From positions 3,100,001-3,164,000 of the forward strand of contig CM034140.1 of the NCBI GenBank assembly GCA_019914995.1: a stretch of DNA of 64,000 bases, in the 5' to 3' direction. This document shows positions 23,983-36,300 of this stretch, piece by piece; position 1 is the stretch's first letter, and every line of letters starts with the position of its first letter. Position numbers and translations under genes: made by a program. This DNA comes from Acanthochlamys bracteata (lineage: Eukaryota > Streptophyta > Magnoliopsida > Pandanales > Velloziaceae). The notes below the pieces were generated by a model. That model had not been told where the DNA came from, made no database searches, and saw nothing but the letters and a program-made list of their open reading frames with translations.

Positions 23983-26117
23983 AGCTCTGTCTGCAATAAC
24001 TTCGTTTTTACGACAAATTCTTAAACTCTGATTCTTCTCTCAGTCATATTGTTTAGATATATGTCTGCAATTTAATCAAATAATAGTAATTATTTTTGCA
24101 TCCCATTTAAAAGTTCTACTTTTCTTTTTCACCTATTAACACAATAGGATAAAATGCAGGGGAGAGGCAAAGTATTCGCTTATTCAACAGATTAGTGACA
24201 ACAACGACAAAAACGAGCTTGCTGAAAAATCTTTTCTAGATTCTGAAATTTAGAAAGGAACATAAGAAAAAAAGGTATCTTTCAGAAATGTCCATCATTA
24301 TACAAACTTTAGTGCGTGTCTTTTTCACCCAAAAATTAACTTTCTTTTATTTTTAATAATTTATTTCTAAATATAAATAATATAAAAACATATAATAACT
24401 CACTTCTAACTTATTTTTAATTATAAAAAAATATAACAATTCAATCTATTTTCAATAACACTATTTTTAAATAACTCATTTTTAAAAACTAATTTTCAAA
24501 AAACTTACTTCCAAATATTTAAAAAACACACTTTTAGTAAGAGCACAGCTTGTTTAGTCGTAGTAAAGTTTTAAAGAATAAAATTTTCAAAGAAAGAATT
24601 TAAAAAGTGAGTTAAATTTAAAATTAATTGTATTTACAAATGAATTAGAAAATAAGTTTTTGGTAGGTTTAAAAATAAATTTTTATCAAAAAAATGAGTT
24701 TATAAGAACCGATGCACGCCCTAACGGTGTGTGTGAAACCAAGAAGATTAGTACAGGAAATAATAAACTGTGCAGATATAGGAGACTTTCAGAAATGTTT
24801 AGATAAAAGAAGTTCTTTAAAAAAAATTATTTAAAAATTTTCTACAAAATAAATTTAATTTTTTATCTATTAAAAAATTATTTATATAAATTTTATGATA
24901 TATAATTGAAATATAATTTTTAAAATTTTAAAATTTTAAAAATGCAATATAAAATTTTATTACAAAAACTAAAAATTATTTTGATATAAAAAATATGTGC
25001 CTTATGTGCTGCCAAGCACTTGGTTAAGTTTCTTTGCTAGTCTTTTTCAAAATTTGTTGTTTTTTTGGGTAGGTGCTAGTCTTTCTCATTTAACTGGAAA
25101 AGCTTGTCATATAGAGACAGCATCTGTTTTCTTCTTCAAATTCTTGATGACCCACTACCAGCAACAGGAAAATGTTTTTTCTAATTCACATACGTTAAAA
25201 ATGCTGATTCTGTTCAGCTCCTTGCTAGTGAAAACAAAATACCAAAACTAAATTTACAACACCTCCTCTATGAGAATGATGCAACGGTCATTTGAGACGT
25301 ATAAATATATTTTCTGTAAGTGTGCGTTTGAGAGAGCTTATAAAAAACGCACTTATCAAACATTCAACTTTCTATTTTTCATAAAATTTATATAATATTT
25401 TATTATTATTTATTCAAAAAATAATTTTTTTTTAAATAGAATAAAAAAAGATTTTTTTTATAGAAAAACTCTTCGGTAAGAACGTGGTCTCTTTACCTTA
25501 ACTGACTTGACTTGTAATCAGAAGAGAGCTAAATTTTTGTATTTTTTTGTAACTGAAAGTAATTTTGTATATGTTTTTGAAATTTGAATAGTGATAAAAA
25601 TCTATACTTGTATGCAAGACTTAAAATGCCAGCTTCATTTGGTTTCCATTAGTCCAGTAAATATGTTAACATAAGAGCAATCACGCATATAATCAGACGG
25701 CATTTCCTAGGGAAATATTGCGTACACATGGAAATCCACAAAAGCCAAATCCTAATGCATGTTACATTTCTTAGGGAAATATTACATATATCTCTCCAAA
25801 TGCATAAGCAATATTGAATTTTTGCTATTTAATATATAGTTAGGCTATAAAGATGTTTATAGAATGTACAGAGTATAAATACAATACGTGTACATGATTG
25901 GTATCACTTTTCTTTTCGATTTTATCTCCCTCAGGATCATATTTGCTACCTTCCTAGTTGATGTTCAATCTTACAGATCCTAATTGTCAATAGACTTAAT
26001 ACCTCCTGAAACTGAAGCTCAGCCTATTGCATTGGAAATCACAGTCTTCTGCAGGGAAGAATGGCAGATCATAAGAAGCCAACAGGTCCCTTAACAATCA
26101 TTGGAACCGTATCATGC
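23983..26117. other. Spacer between the two PLAC8 copies
   Basis: About 2.1 kb holding the copy 1 promoter and the copy 2 3' flank. 24311-24722 is an inverted-repeat element (listed separately). 24780-24990 and 25310-25480 are further AT-rich repeat-like blocks. No gene recognised. Confidence 0.35.
24311..24722. repeat. MITE-like element (about 412 bp)
   Basis: Starts AGTGCGTGTC and ends GATGCACGCCCT, giving short imperfect inverted ends (AGTGCGTG / AGGGCGTG). The interior is AT-rich with repeated AACTTATTTTTAA and AACTCATTTTTAA-type units. The ends were placed by eye and no target duplication is clear. Confidence 0.4.
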
Positions 26118-27947
26118 TTATGGTTCTTGATCACCCCTTCTTTCTATGACCGATTGGACTGGTGGACTCGTTACAATGTGTTGCCCTATCCCAGTTGAAT
26201 TTTCTTGTAACATTTGTAAATCCCTGTCAACAGTAAATCTGCTGGGACTTTTTTGTGAACTTCCAGTGTAGTGAGAACCAAGCTTTCCATTGAATGGGGA
26301 AACAGGCGTTGATGAAGTTACCATCGGTGAAGAATTACGCTTGCTATTGTATGGGGAACTAGGAATTGATGAATTTCCTTCGTACGGAGAGCCAGGCTTG
26401 CCTTTGTATGGGGAACTAGGTGTTGATCTAAACAAAGGTATTCCTTCTTCTCGAGGCAGAGGATACAAATCATGTTGGCCATTCTCACATTCCAGCTTTA
26501 AGCGGAACTTGTTCTCTATTATATCATAGAAGTCTGCTGTTCTTACTTCCTGAGCAAGTGAGCATGAACAGCAGCAAAGCCACTGAAAACAATCTGTCAC
26601 AGTAGGATTATTGCAACAGAAAGTATATGCGGGGAGGTTGTACCTTTTCCTCATCTGAATTCTCCAGAAACCTCCATATAGAAAACCAAATACACAAAGC
26701 AAAATACCTGTGATGCCCAATGCTTCTCGAACAGCCACATTGTCAATGTTGATCGCAGCCAAGTTGAAAATAAAGAACGGAGCAAGGCAAAATAGGAGAA
26801 AAGTGGCTATATGGACATACATGTTACCAAATCCAAGCCTCTCCATATTCCAACCGAAGACACAGCAGCTGCAAAATAATGATAGATAGGCCACAGAAAT
26901 ATTATCCCATACATCAAAAAGCCCCCCTATCCACATTGGTCTGCATGCAGGAGGTTGATTATCATTTCTCATTATAAAGGAGTAAGTCTTTTCAAATGAC
27001 TTCATTCTAAGACTGGGAGGTGTTTTTCTATCAGTTGAAGCAACCTGATTTTGCGCTTCCTGATCTACCTCAGTCTCATATTCCTTGCCAAGAGGACTCA
27101 AAGTATTGTACACACTTGCAAAAGCTGCTGCACCAAATGCAATGGAGATGCATAGACCCACTCCTATGGCAGGGCGCTTGGATCTTCGGTATCCCAAATT
27201 GAGGCCACATAATGCATACTGCGCAAAGCAATTCAAGTGCAGAAGGCTTACCACAACCATCATGTGCATCCATTCATTAGGCTTGTAAGTACCATGTTTG
27301 CAGTATTCTTTTCTAAGCCTCAGTATGTCCTTTGGTTGCCATCGACACAACAGCACTAGATGATAAAACCGTATCGGATGTTGGTAAAGGCACATGAGCG
27401 TAAATAAAGCATTAAGAATTTGGTTGTTTACTTCGAACCAGCTATCTCGCTGGGATTTTCTTGGCAAAACATGGTTCAGCATTCCAGTCATGACCATGAA
27501 CAGTATTGCACCAGAGATTGCCACACAAACAATCCATACAAAAAGGGCCAAATTCATGGGATTCTGCAACCACTCTTTGCTAAGCGCCACTATGGAACCC
27601 CACTTAATATCCTTTAGAAAAGGAACACTGAAACTTTTTGTGGAGATTGAATGCTCAGCTGTTGGAACTGACCTAGAGATCTCATCCTTTTCCTCTGCTA
27701 GTTGCTTGAACTTTGTAGAAGGAGACTGGAGCAAAGTTGAAGACTTAAGTTTCACAAAGCCTGACTTTATAGTAAGTGGTTTCAAATCATTTAGAAAATT
27801 ATTCTTATTCTGAATTTGTTTCAGCAATCCCCTGTGACATGTCTGGGCATATGGAGGCATCTGATCTTTGCAATCATTGTTTGTCTCTGCATCTGGCCGC
27901 TGCTCTTCTTTGATTTCATCCAATTTACCATTACCAACAGAAACCAT
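26118..27947 (-). CDS. PLAC8-family membrane protein, intact copy (copy 2 of a tandem pair)
   Basis: A single open frame of 609 residues without introns. After a hydrophilic N-terminus come a helix-rich segment (NLALFVWIVCVAISGAILFM), the family block KSQRDSWFEVNNQILNALF, and YQHPIRFYHLVLLCRW. Several more membrane segments follow, with MWIGGLFD, FGWNMERLGFGNMYVHI, and the Cys-rich PLAC8 core YTFCCNNPTVTDCFQ and CCCSCSLAQEVRTADFYD at about residues 455-485. The C-terminal ~110 residues are unlike copy 1: a Ser/Pro-rich tail with five SPYxGK-like units. Plant PLAC8 proteins are implicated in cell-size control, metal or calcium transport, but this long subgroup has no firm function. The tail with repeated SP dipeptides could be a phosphorylation target, which is inference. 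Confidence 0.9.
   Translation of the reverse strand: MVSVGNGKLDEIKEEQRPDAETNNDCKDQMPPYAQTCHRGLLKQIQNKNNFLNDLKPLTIKSGFVKLKSSTLLQSPSTKFKQLAEEKDEISRSVPTAEHSISTKSFSVPFLKDIKWGSIVALSKEWLQNPMNLALFVWIVCVAISGAILFMVMTGMLNHVLPRKSQRDSWFEVNNQILNALFTLMCLYQHPIRFYHLVLLCRWQPKDILRLRKEYCKHGTYKPNEWMHMMVVVSLLHLNCFAQYALCGLNLGYRRSKRPAIGVGLCISIAFGAAAFASVYNTLSPLGKEYETEVDQEAQNQVASTDRKTPPSLRMKSFEKTYSFIMRNDNQPPACRPMWIGGLFDVWDNISVAYLSLFCSCCVFGWNMERLGFGNMYVHIATFLLFCLAPFFIFNLAAINIDNVAVREALGITGILLCVFGFLYGGFWRIQMRKRYNLPAYTFCCNNPTVTDCFQWLCCCSCSLAQEVRTADFYDIIENKFRLKLECENGQHDLYPLPREEGIPLFRSTPSSPYKGKPGSPYEGNSSIPSSPYNSKRNSSPMVTSSTPVSPFNGKLGSHYTGSSQKSPSRFTVDRDLQMLQENSTGIGQHIVTSPPVQSVIERRGDQEP
26275..26430 (-). repeat. Minisatellite-like repeats encoding the SPY tail of PLAC8 copy 2
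   Basis: On the plus strand the motif TATGGGGAACTAGG occurs at about 26349 and 26407, with diverged relatives TACGGAGAGCCAGG and AATGGGGAAACAGG in phase between and beside them. The translated units read SPY(K/E/N)(G/S) or SPFNGK. The pattern suggests in-frame tandem duplication of a unit of about 10-20 codons. Confidence 0.55.
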
Positions 27948-30494
27948 CTTCCTAAAAGATGGCTATGCTTTGACTAGCTGTCAAGGAGGAAAATAAAAAT
28001 ACTAAATTGTGAGGAGAAGAATTTTCGACACTTAGAATAACTAAAATCTCATGAATGTGAAAAATGGCACTTATGACTACAGATTCGATTAAATTGCTAA
28101 TAATTTGAACCAATACTTAACATATCAATTTACAAGGTACATTCATGCATGCCTATGGGAACTGCATATTTCCCAAAATATTGGTACCAGATATAGAATG
28201 AATTGAGGAGCACTTCCGCAAAGGCATAAGAGAGGAAACTACAATCAGGATAAGATATAGAAAACAAGTTGAATAATCTCTTGCATAAAACATTTCAGCT
28301 ATGACTCCCAAGCAGATAATCAAAGAAAATGAAGGCCAAACAAAAGGTCATACATCTCTACATGGATAGAGGAACAGCCAAATTATTGTAGAGTACCGCC
28401 TTCTTCCATAAATTAACAGTAAACCCTCTTTATGAATGTTAGATAAAGTACAAAAAGGAAAACTGGAATTTATTGAAGTAAAACTCAATGTTAAACAAAG
28501 GGAGAACCTATAACAATTTAGTGTAAAGGTGCAAAACAAAAAAAATAGTAACTATTAGAAAAAACTGTCATTTAATCTTAGAAAGTTTTCCTGCTTCGTA
28601 CTTCAAAAAGCTTGGGAACCTTGAGGCAGGCAGGTAGAATTAAGACTGACATGCGTATATGGCAGCATCATTTCAATGTGGCATTTTTTAATGAACTTTA
28701 AACTTGCATATTATCAAGGGTCTATTACTGACTTTATGCTTGCGTAATCCGCAATTTGCATCGACAAACTTGGGGAATAATCAAGAGTCTAGAAACAACA
28801 CAAGAAATACTATACAAGAATAAAGGTGATTGAAATAGCAGACATGGGTGCTTCCAGCCTTTCTTTCATTATCATTTTCAAGATTGATATTGATAAATAT
28901 TATTCAGCAATTTTATCTTTTAAATGAATCATAGTTCTTTTCTGTCATGATTTTTGTTTGTTTGCCTTTGCTATCACCAACTTTTTCCCAATGTTAGGTA
29001 CAAAAGTTTAAGTGCAATTACTCCTGAAACTAAATAACTAAGGGAAAACAAGTAAATTTTCTCTTGGGAAAAGCTTTGGAATCACAAACTTCACATTTTC
29101 CAAATTCCTAATTGCACAGATGAAGTTTCCAAATCTCACCTCCAAGTTTCAAGCGGAAAAGGATATTGCTACCTAAACGAATGCTAGGATTCTTTATTAG
29201 CTGACATGCACATCAAAGCCCCTGAATGTGCTGCCGATGAAATTTCAGAGGCCATGTCTGGTTGGCTTTTCTAGGATCTTTCAAGGAAGACCATTCTAGG
29301 TTGACGAGCTACGTTCAGCTCTCCCATCAGATTAACCCTCATCTTTACATTAGCCTTCTCTATGTCAACTGATGACCCTAACAAGCCAAGTGGAAACAAA
29401 CATCAATTCTCAACCAAAAACTTCAAACTGCTATGAGAGAGATCATAATAATTAATAATACGTTGTAAAGCAGTTAGGCAATAAGAAAGTTCCAATTATT
29501 TTCCTGTTGAATTATATTATATGTTCAGTCTTATTCCATGCCCAAGTATCTCTATCTAGCTGACATACCCGAAGAAGAAATCAACAATGACATGAATTCT
29601 CACCAAAAAAAAAAGTATTTCTACACACTAAAAAAAGGGGAAAAGTCTTCGACTTTGTATGTGATAAGCATAAAACCTCTATCAAACAGGCAATATTATA
29701 TCATCACTACATAACACCATTAAACTGAAAATTAATTTCTACGGAATCCAAACCAGACGAACTCTAAAATTCCTATTTGCATCTCAGAAATCAATACCCG
29801 AACACTATTGACTCTACAGTCTCTCAATAAATCTTACACACACTTTACAGCACTTCATAAAAGAAATTGAAGACCAGAAACACTTACATATAAACAACAT
29901 CTCAGCATCTGAGAGCAAAAATCTGCAACGAGAAGTATAGAAGAAGCAAACCAAACTAAATTTCAGAACACTTGCTTTTGAATTATTAAAAAAAGAAAAT
30001 AAGAGAAAAGATTCTAATGTTCTTCTTCTCCACTATGCGATTCCAACTCCAAGAAACAAATTGAAAGCAAGAAAACAAAGATTAAAAGTTGAGAAAATGA
30101 AAATTTCTAGAGAAGCTTCGGAGCTTTTTATGTAGATTAGATGGAAGGTGGGAGGGAATAAACCGGACCATTACGCGGTTTTAATTTTGATTTGATGCGT
30201 TCCATTTTCTTTCTCTTTCTTTATTTTTTTCTTTTGGAAAGAAAAAAATTTGAGAAGAATCCAATTTCAAGCTTCTCTATTGGTCAGCGAGAAGAGCAGA
30301 GCTGGTTTGCTGAAGGCTGCCGTTTCCCAAGTGTGGCACGACTTTCCCACGTGCGAATGGAGCCAATTGGCCAACTCCCAACCGTTCGAAATAGTATAAT
30401 AAAAAAATTACATATATTTCTGAAAATTATTTATTAAAAAAAAGAATTCATTCTCACAAAATAATATGAATTAATTATTACACAACAGTATTAA
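27948..30494. other. Upstream region of PLAC8 copy 2
   Basis: No coding sequence recognised over 2.5 kb. On the minus strand, good acceptor-like sequences just above the start codon (about 27958-27985) would allow a 5' leader intron whose first exon lies near 29950-30110, a pyrimidine-rich stretch on that strand. This is inference. The rest is AT-rich unique-looking DNA. Confidence 0.3.
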
Positions 30495-31319
30495 TCATTG
30501 TTGTTAGTCGGGATCGAACCGTCCGGATCGATTCGGATATCGTCGATTCGGACGATAAATTAGTTTGGGCTTTAAAAAAAATCACATGTATAATTAACTC
30601 ATTTTGACCCGCTTCAACTCATTTTAATTCGATTCAATCCGATCGATCCGTCCATCCGGATCAAATTGGATTAAATAAAAATTTTAAAAAAATTAATTTA
30701 AAAAATTTAAATTGATGATATATTTAATATAAAAATAATTATTAATAGTTTTATATTAAAAAATAATAGGTAATTTAGATTTTATATTTGGATGTGATAA
30801 TATAAAAATATAATTAATTATGTCTTATTTATAAATATCAATTTTTAGTGGTTTTAAAAATTTTATATTGTAAAATATTTAGACTCAAATATATATATTA
30901 AAAAGTTAGTTATATCTTTTTTATGATTTTATTTATTTTATAATTTTATCTTCTTCTAATTTCTTAATTTATTCAAATAGTTTTTATTATAAATTTTTAT
31001 TGTTATTATTGTTGATGGTGGCGGTGGTAATGCTTTAGTGGTAATATTTTAATTTTTACTGTGATTGTTATTACTATTATTGTTGATAGTAATACTAATA
31101 GTAAAAATACTTTAATTTTTTACTGTATTTGATGCTGTTATTATTGTTAGTAGTGCCAAAATGATAGTAAGTTTTTCACTGTAATTATTGTTATTATTAA
31201 TTAGAAATGCTTTAATATTATTGATCCGACGGTTTAACTAGTTGATCCGGCGAGTCAATCCGAGAACCATAACCCTGACAGTTTTTTGGTTCGATATTCG
31301 ATCCGACTCTGACAACTAT
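30495..31319 (-). mobile_element. Non-autonomous TIR transposon, copy 2 (825 bp, inverted relative to copy 1)
   Basis: Flanked by a perfect 8-bp duplication AGTATTAA (30487-30494 and 31320-31327). The ends TCATTGTTGTTAGTCGGG and CCGACTCTGACAACTAT are imperfect inverted repeats. Its reverse complement aligns along most of its length with 2017-2803: shared blocks include ACCGTCGGATCAATAATATT, AAACTTACT(A/G)TCATT, and ATTTATCGTC(C/T)GAATC. The 8-bp target duplication suggests hAT; there is no coding capacity. Confidence 0.75.
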
Positions 31320-33325
31320 AGTATTAAAATATCGAACACATAAAAATGCAAGTTTCAAATTATTAGAACAATGGAGTATTTAAAATAAAAAAGATTTTGT
31401 AAAAATTATTTTAAATTTATTTAAAATAAATTTTGTATATATACAACTTTTATAATATATAAAATAATAAAATAAAATAAAATAAAATGGAGCGTTAAGT
31501 GGCTCTTTATGTGTATTCAACTTTCTAAGCTTCATTGTTTGTAAAAAATGCAAATGAGTAGCCTTCAGGGATATTAGTAGTGCGTTCATTCTATTTCAAT
31601 AATTTTATTTTATTATATGATTTTAAAAAAATTTATAATATTTTAAAAAATAATATTATAATATTTTTATTATTATTTATTTTTAAAATAAAAAAATAAA
31701 ATTTATTCTTTTAAAATAAAAAAATTATTTAAAATAAATTATTTCAAAATTACTTCTAAATGATCCGAATCAATTAACAAGGACATGTATCTTCTAACAA
31801 AAAATTCACCGCCGAATACAAATTTCAAATGTATTTTATTTATTACAAAATAATCTAGAAGTAATATGAAAATAAATATAAAAATTATTTAAAACTTATT
31901 TTTTGTAAAAATTAAATAATAGATAATATAAAACACGAACTTAACATTAAAGGGTCGTCTGGTTCTGAACTTGATAATTGAGATCCAATGATCCATCAAC
32001 TAAAACATTTTTAAAAATAATAAATGATTAGACTAATTTTTTCTTCTAAAATGTGTCTCTGAGAACAATCCCTGTATATTGTTTAATATCTTAATGTTTT
32101 CAATTGTTGTACAATCTGAAAATAAAATCGTCTCATACAAATTCGTCAATACTCTTTATTTGTATATTTTGAATAAAGTTTCACTTAATAAATTCTACTA
32201 AGTATGTTCAATAAAAAATCTAAACATATTAGATTATATTTATATAAAAAGAACAATTTTATATGTATTTATAAATATCAGAGGTATTTTTTAAAGTATT
32301 ATTTAATTTAGTTTTTCAAGTAACATTCTTTTCTTGGGGGAAAAAACTATTTCTTTTGAAAAAGATTTTTAAGTTGCTTGGATGCTGGAAATGAACTTTG
32401 CAAGAAGATTTAACAAAAAAATTGTATAAAAGTGAACACGAACACCATTTCTATAATTGAAATGCCTTTTTTAATCACATAAACATGAGTTTGCTAAATA
32501 AATTTTATTGAAGTGATATTTCGGTAAAAATAAAGTAAATATAAATAAAATTTGAATTAATTATTAAAATATGTAAATTAAATTAATAGACTTGACAAAA
32601 TAAATTTCAATATAAAAATAAAAATAAAAATTTGTCCAACTAAAATATGCATTAAATGTACTACGGTTTTTTATTTCGTTTGATCTCTGTACTAGCTTAC
32701 TCAAAATATAAAAAAATGAAGGTCGTTTAGGATTGCTAAAAACAAAAAAAAAATTTTTAATATTTATAATAAGACTTTTTAAAGTGAATTTAATTTATAT
32801 ATATATAAATTATATTTATAAGATATAATTTGTTAATATTCTTTCAATTTAAAAATTTTAAAATATTACAAAAGTTATATTTTAAAACAGTGAAAATGGT
32901 TGTCTGAATCGGAGGTAAAATTTCTACGGTGAGAATATTTTTAAAAAATGAACTTTTATGAAACAACACTATCATATACCATTGGTGATTAGAAAAGAAA
33001 AGAAAATATATATATAAAAAAACACCATCTGTAAGTGTATACAGAGCAAAATCAATCTTCTACTTCATCTATCATCATTTCACGTCCACATTCGTTTCTT
33101 TGGGCCTTTTATGTCACTGTCTCACAACACTAGTTAGTTACCAAATTTGTATGTTAAACTTGTTTAACATGTTAACATTGTTAATTACTATCCATGCCCA
33201 GCCCATCTCATTTGTTTTAACAAATTTGAAGATATTCCTTGTTCTTTTTTTTGTTGGTTTTATTTATATATATACACATTTACAAACAGTTCTCCACACT
33301 CCTCTGACACAATAATTCCTCCAGA
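31320..33325. other. AT-rich spacer and AVT6 promoter region
   Basis: 31590-31775 resembles the short elements seen elsewhere: GTGCGTTCATTCTATTTCAA facing AATTACTTCTAAATGATCC. The rest is AT-rich with no coding signal. A TATA-like TATATATATACA run (about 33263-33275) lies some 50 bp upstream of the AVT6 start codon, and may serve as the core promoter. Confidence 0.35.
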
Positions 33326-36300
33326 ATGAAGACGATCTCCAACTCCCGCCAACAAGACAACGAACAACAACTAGCCGCTTCGCTCTTACCGGAGAACCGA
33401 TCACCGGCACCAGAATCCATCGGCGGAGACGCTTCGGTCTCCGGCGCGGTGTTCAATCTCTCCACAAGCATCATCGGCGCAGGAATCATGTCGATTCCTG
33501 CGACGCTTCGTGTTCTCGGAACTTTTCCGGCGTTGATAATCATAGTTGTTGCTGCTATCCTCGCAGACTCTTCCGTTGAATTTCTTATGCGCTATGCGGT
33601 GGCGGGTTCGTCGGGAATGTCGTATTCTGGTTTGATGAAGGAGACATTTGGCCGTGGTGGAGCGCTTGCGCTACAGCTCTGTGTTGCTGTAACTAATACT
33701 GGCTGTCTTGTTATGTATATCATTATCATAGGCAAGTAATATCTTAGATTTCTTTTAAACTTTCACGTTTGATAAACTTTAATTTCTCAAAATTGGGACA
33801 TCTCGCTTATATATGTTTTATTTTTTTATTCAATGATTGATAAATTACATGGCTATCGATTTTTATCATGGGAGTTTAAATTAATTTTTAACGTTTTGAT
33901 ATGGTAGATTGATTAATTTGATTGAAAATGTCTATAGGGGATGTGTTGTCGGGGAAGACAACGGGGGCGGTAGCTCACTCGGGAATATTGCAGGAATGGT
34001 TCGGTACACACTGGTGGAACGCTCGTGCTGTGGCGCTTCTGCTTGTCTTCCTCTTGGTCTTGCTTCCGCTCGGCCTTCTCCGAAGCGTTGGTAAGAAACA
34101 ATGCAAGCATAGCATCAAACTCTGATACTCGTAACACTTTGTCAAGTGATTGCTTGATTGAATTAATTATTGAATTGAGTGTCCGGAGATTGACTGTTGT
34201 AGTCCTGTAGTGTGCTTTTCTTGAAATGCTGACAGATGTGTGTGGAACGTTCTCGGTATTTCCCCAAAAAAAAAAAAAGCACGATTTCCTGGGTTGGGTT
34301 ATTGTTTATATTTTAAGATGATGGTGTCATGTGTGGTCCTCTCAGTTTTGACGCCAGTCATGGTGACTCTAGGGCATGAACTGTTTTGTGGTTCCCTTGC
34401 AACAACTTACCACTGTTATTGGTAAAACTTTTACTAATTAACAGAAACATACTGAATTTTATGCTTGGATTATTCTAATTTGTTCCTCTTGTTATGTAAT
34501 ATGTGAATTATTGTCTGCAGTAATGAAGCTGAGGTAACAGTGAAATTTGTTAGCTACCAGCTTCTTGGTGAAGTTGTAATGTTCAATTTAAACCCTCCTG
34601 TTCAATCATTGTTCCATCTTACATCCGTATCCTGCATTTTTAAATACTCATTATATGAGTGACGAAATCAACATCATGAGTGTTTGTTAGGAGATTGGGA
34701 TGCCTGAGGTGTTTAATAAAAGTCCAACACGGATTCAACAACACTAATTTTTAATGATGCGGTTGTGGTCTTTGGAGCTGAGCTGTATTGCTAGGATAAT
34801 CTTGTATTTTTGTCATTAAATCGTGCAAACACTGCATCTAGACTTAATTAAGTTATTGAAACTTCTTAGACTTTTAATATAGTAACAAAATCATCCAAAA
34901 TTCTCTTTTTAATTTCTAAAACCATTTAAACAAGTAACAAAATCATACAATATCCAGTAGGGAACTTAAGAATTAACTATAAATCTTATGCTTGAGGTGT
35001 TCTTTGTTGTTCTTCTTCTGAATTTTAGCTCTTAACAGCTGTTAATCATATCTACTGAACAAGATATCAGCGTATAACTGCATAATTAAAAGATTGTTGC
35101 ATGCTAAACATCCATAGAAATCTCTATCCTGAATTTTGACGTTATGATAATTTGTTTCACTGCATGCAAATGGTTTCATTGTTTGTACTAATACATTTGT
35201 TTGGATGGTATAGACTCGCTTAGGTTCACTTCCGCAATTTCAGTGCTCCTGGCGGGGGTATTCATGATCATAAGTTCTGGTTTGGCTATCTATTCCATCT
35301 TCCATGGTACAATACAAACTCCTAAAATTCTTCCCGACTTTGCTCATCAGTCGGTATTTGAGCTCTTCACAGCTGTTCCTGTTATTGTGGTAGCTTTCAC
35401 CTTTCACTTCAACGGTAAGTGACCTGATCCTTTTAGTTGAACCTCAAAAAGTATTAAATGTGATAATTCTGCAACATGACTATATTTACTTTCTCAATTG
35501 CACATTCTTGAAGTTTTGTACGGTTTCCATCTAGGCACTTAAAGGAGCTATAACATGGTCACCTATGTGATGCCCTTACAAAATAGTTGACCATATGCTC
35601 AATATATATTCAAACATGATAATTCTAAATTAACATAAGAAGTTACATATATATGGTGTGTCTGTGTTTAGATCCGAACAGGATCTGCCTTAGTTGCCAA
35701 CCATCGACAAAGCTAAGCTGGCTTGAATGAACTACTGCCTCTTTTTTCAGAAATATGTTCATTTCCCTTGTGCCAATCGTTTTGTGAAGCATTCTAGGTA
35801 AAGAGAACTTTTATGAAACTGAAAATGGATACTATCCTCATTCCACTCTTCTACACCAACTATCTTTGTCTTTAGAAAGGCTTGAAAATGTAAATGGAAT
35901 TATGGGCGACGGATTGAAAATATAAATTGAAATAATCAGTGTATATCTTTCAAGGTTATTTCAGAATTTAAATAGCATATTGAAGTTCTGTTGTATTAGT
36001 ATATGAAAAATCCATAAACAATGGCAAGCTCCTGTTACTTGGAGTTACATTTATATGAATGCTCACAGTTCATCCTATTCGAGCGGAGCTCAATAGCACC
36101 TCAGATATGACGATAGCAGTTCGGACGTCCCTCCTTATTTGCTCCATTATTTATGCTACTGTTGGATTCTTTTGCTACCTCCTCTATGGTGAGGCAACAA
36201 TGGATGATGTACTGTCCAATTTTGACAGAACTTCTGGCTTTCATGTCAGCCCTTTGATCAATGATGTTGTCCGCTTGAGCTATGCATTGCACCTTGTCCT

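Noticed and set aside
33280-33543. Open frame antisense to AVT6 exon 1
   Set aside because: A shadow of the real coding exon on the other strand.
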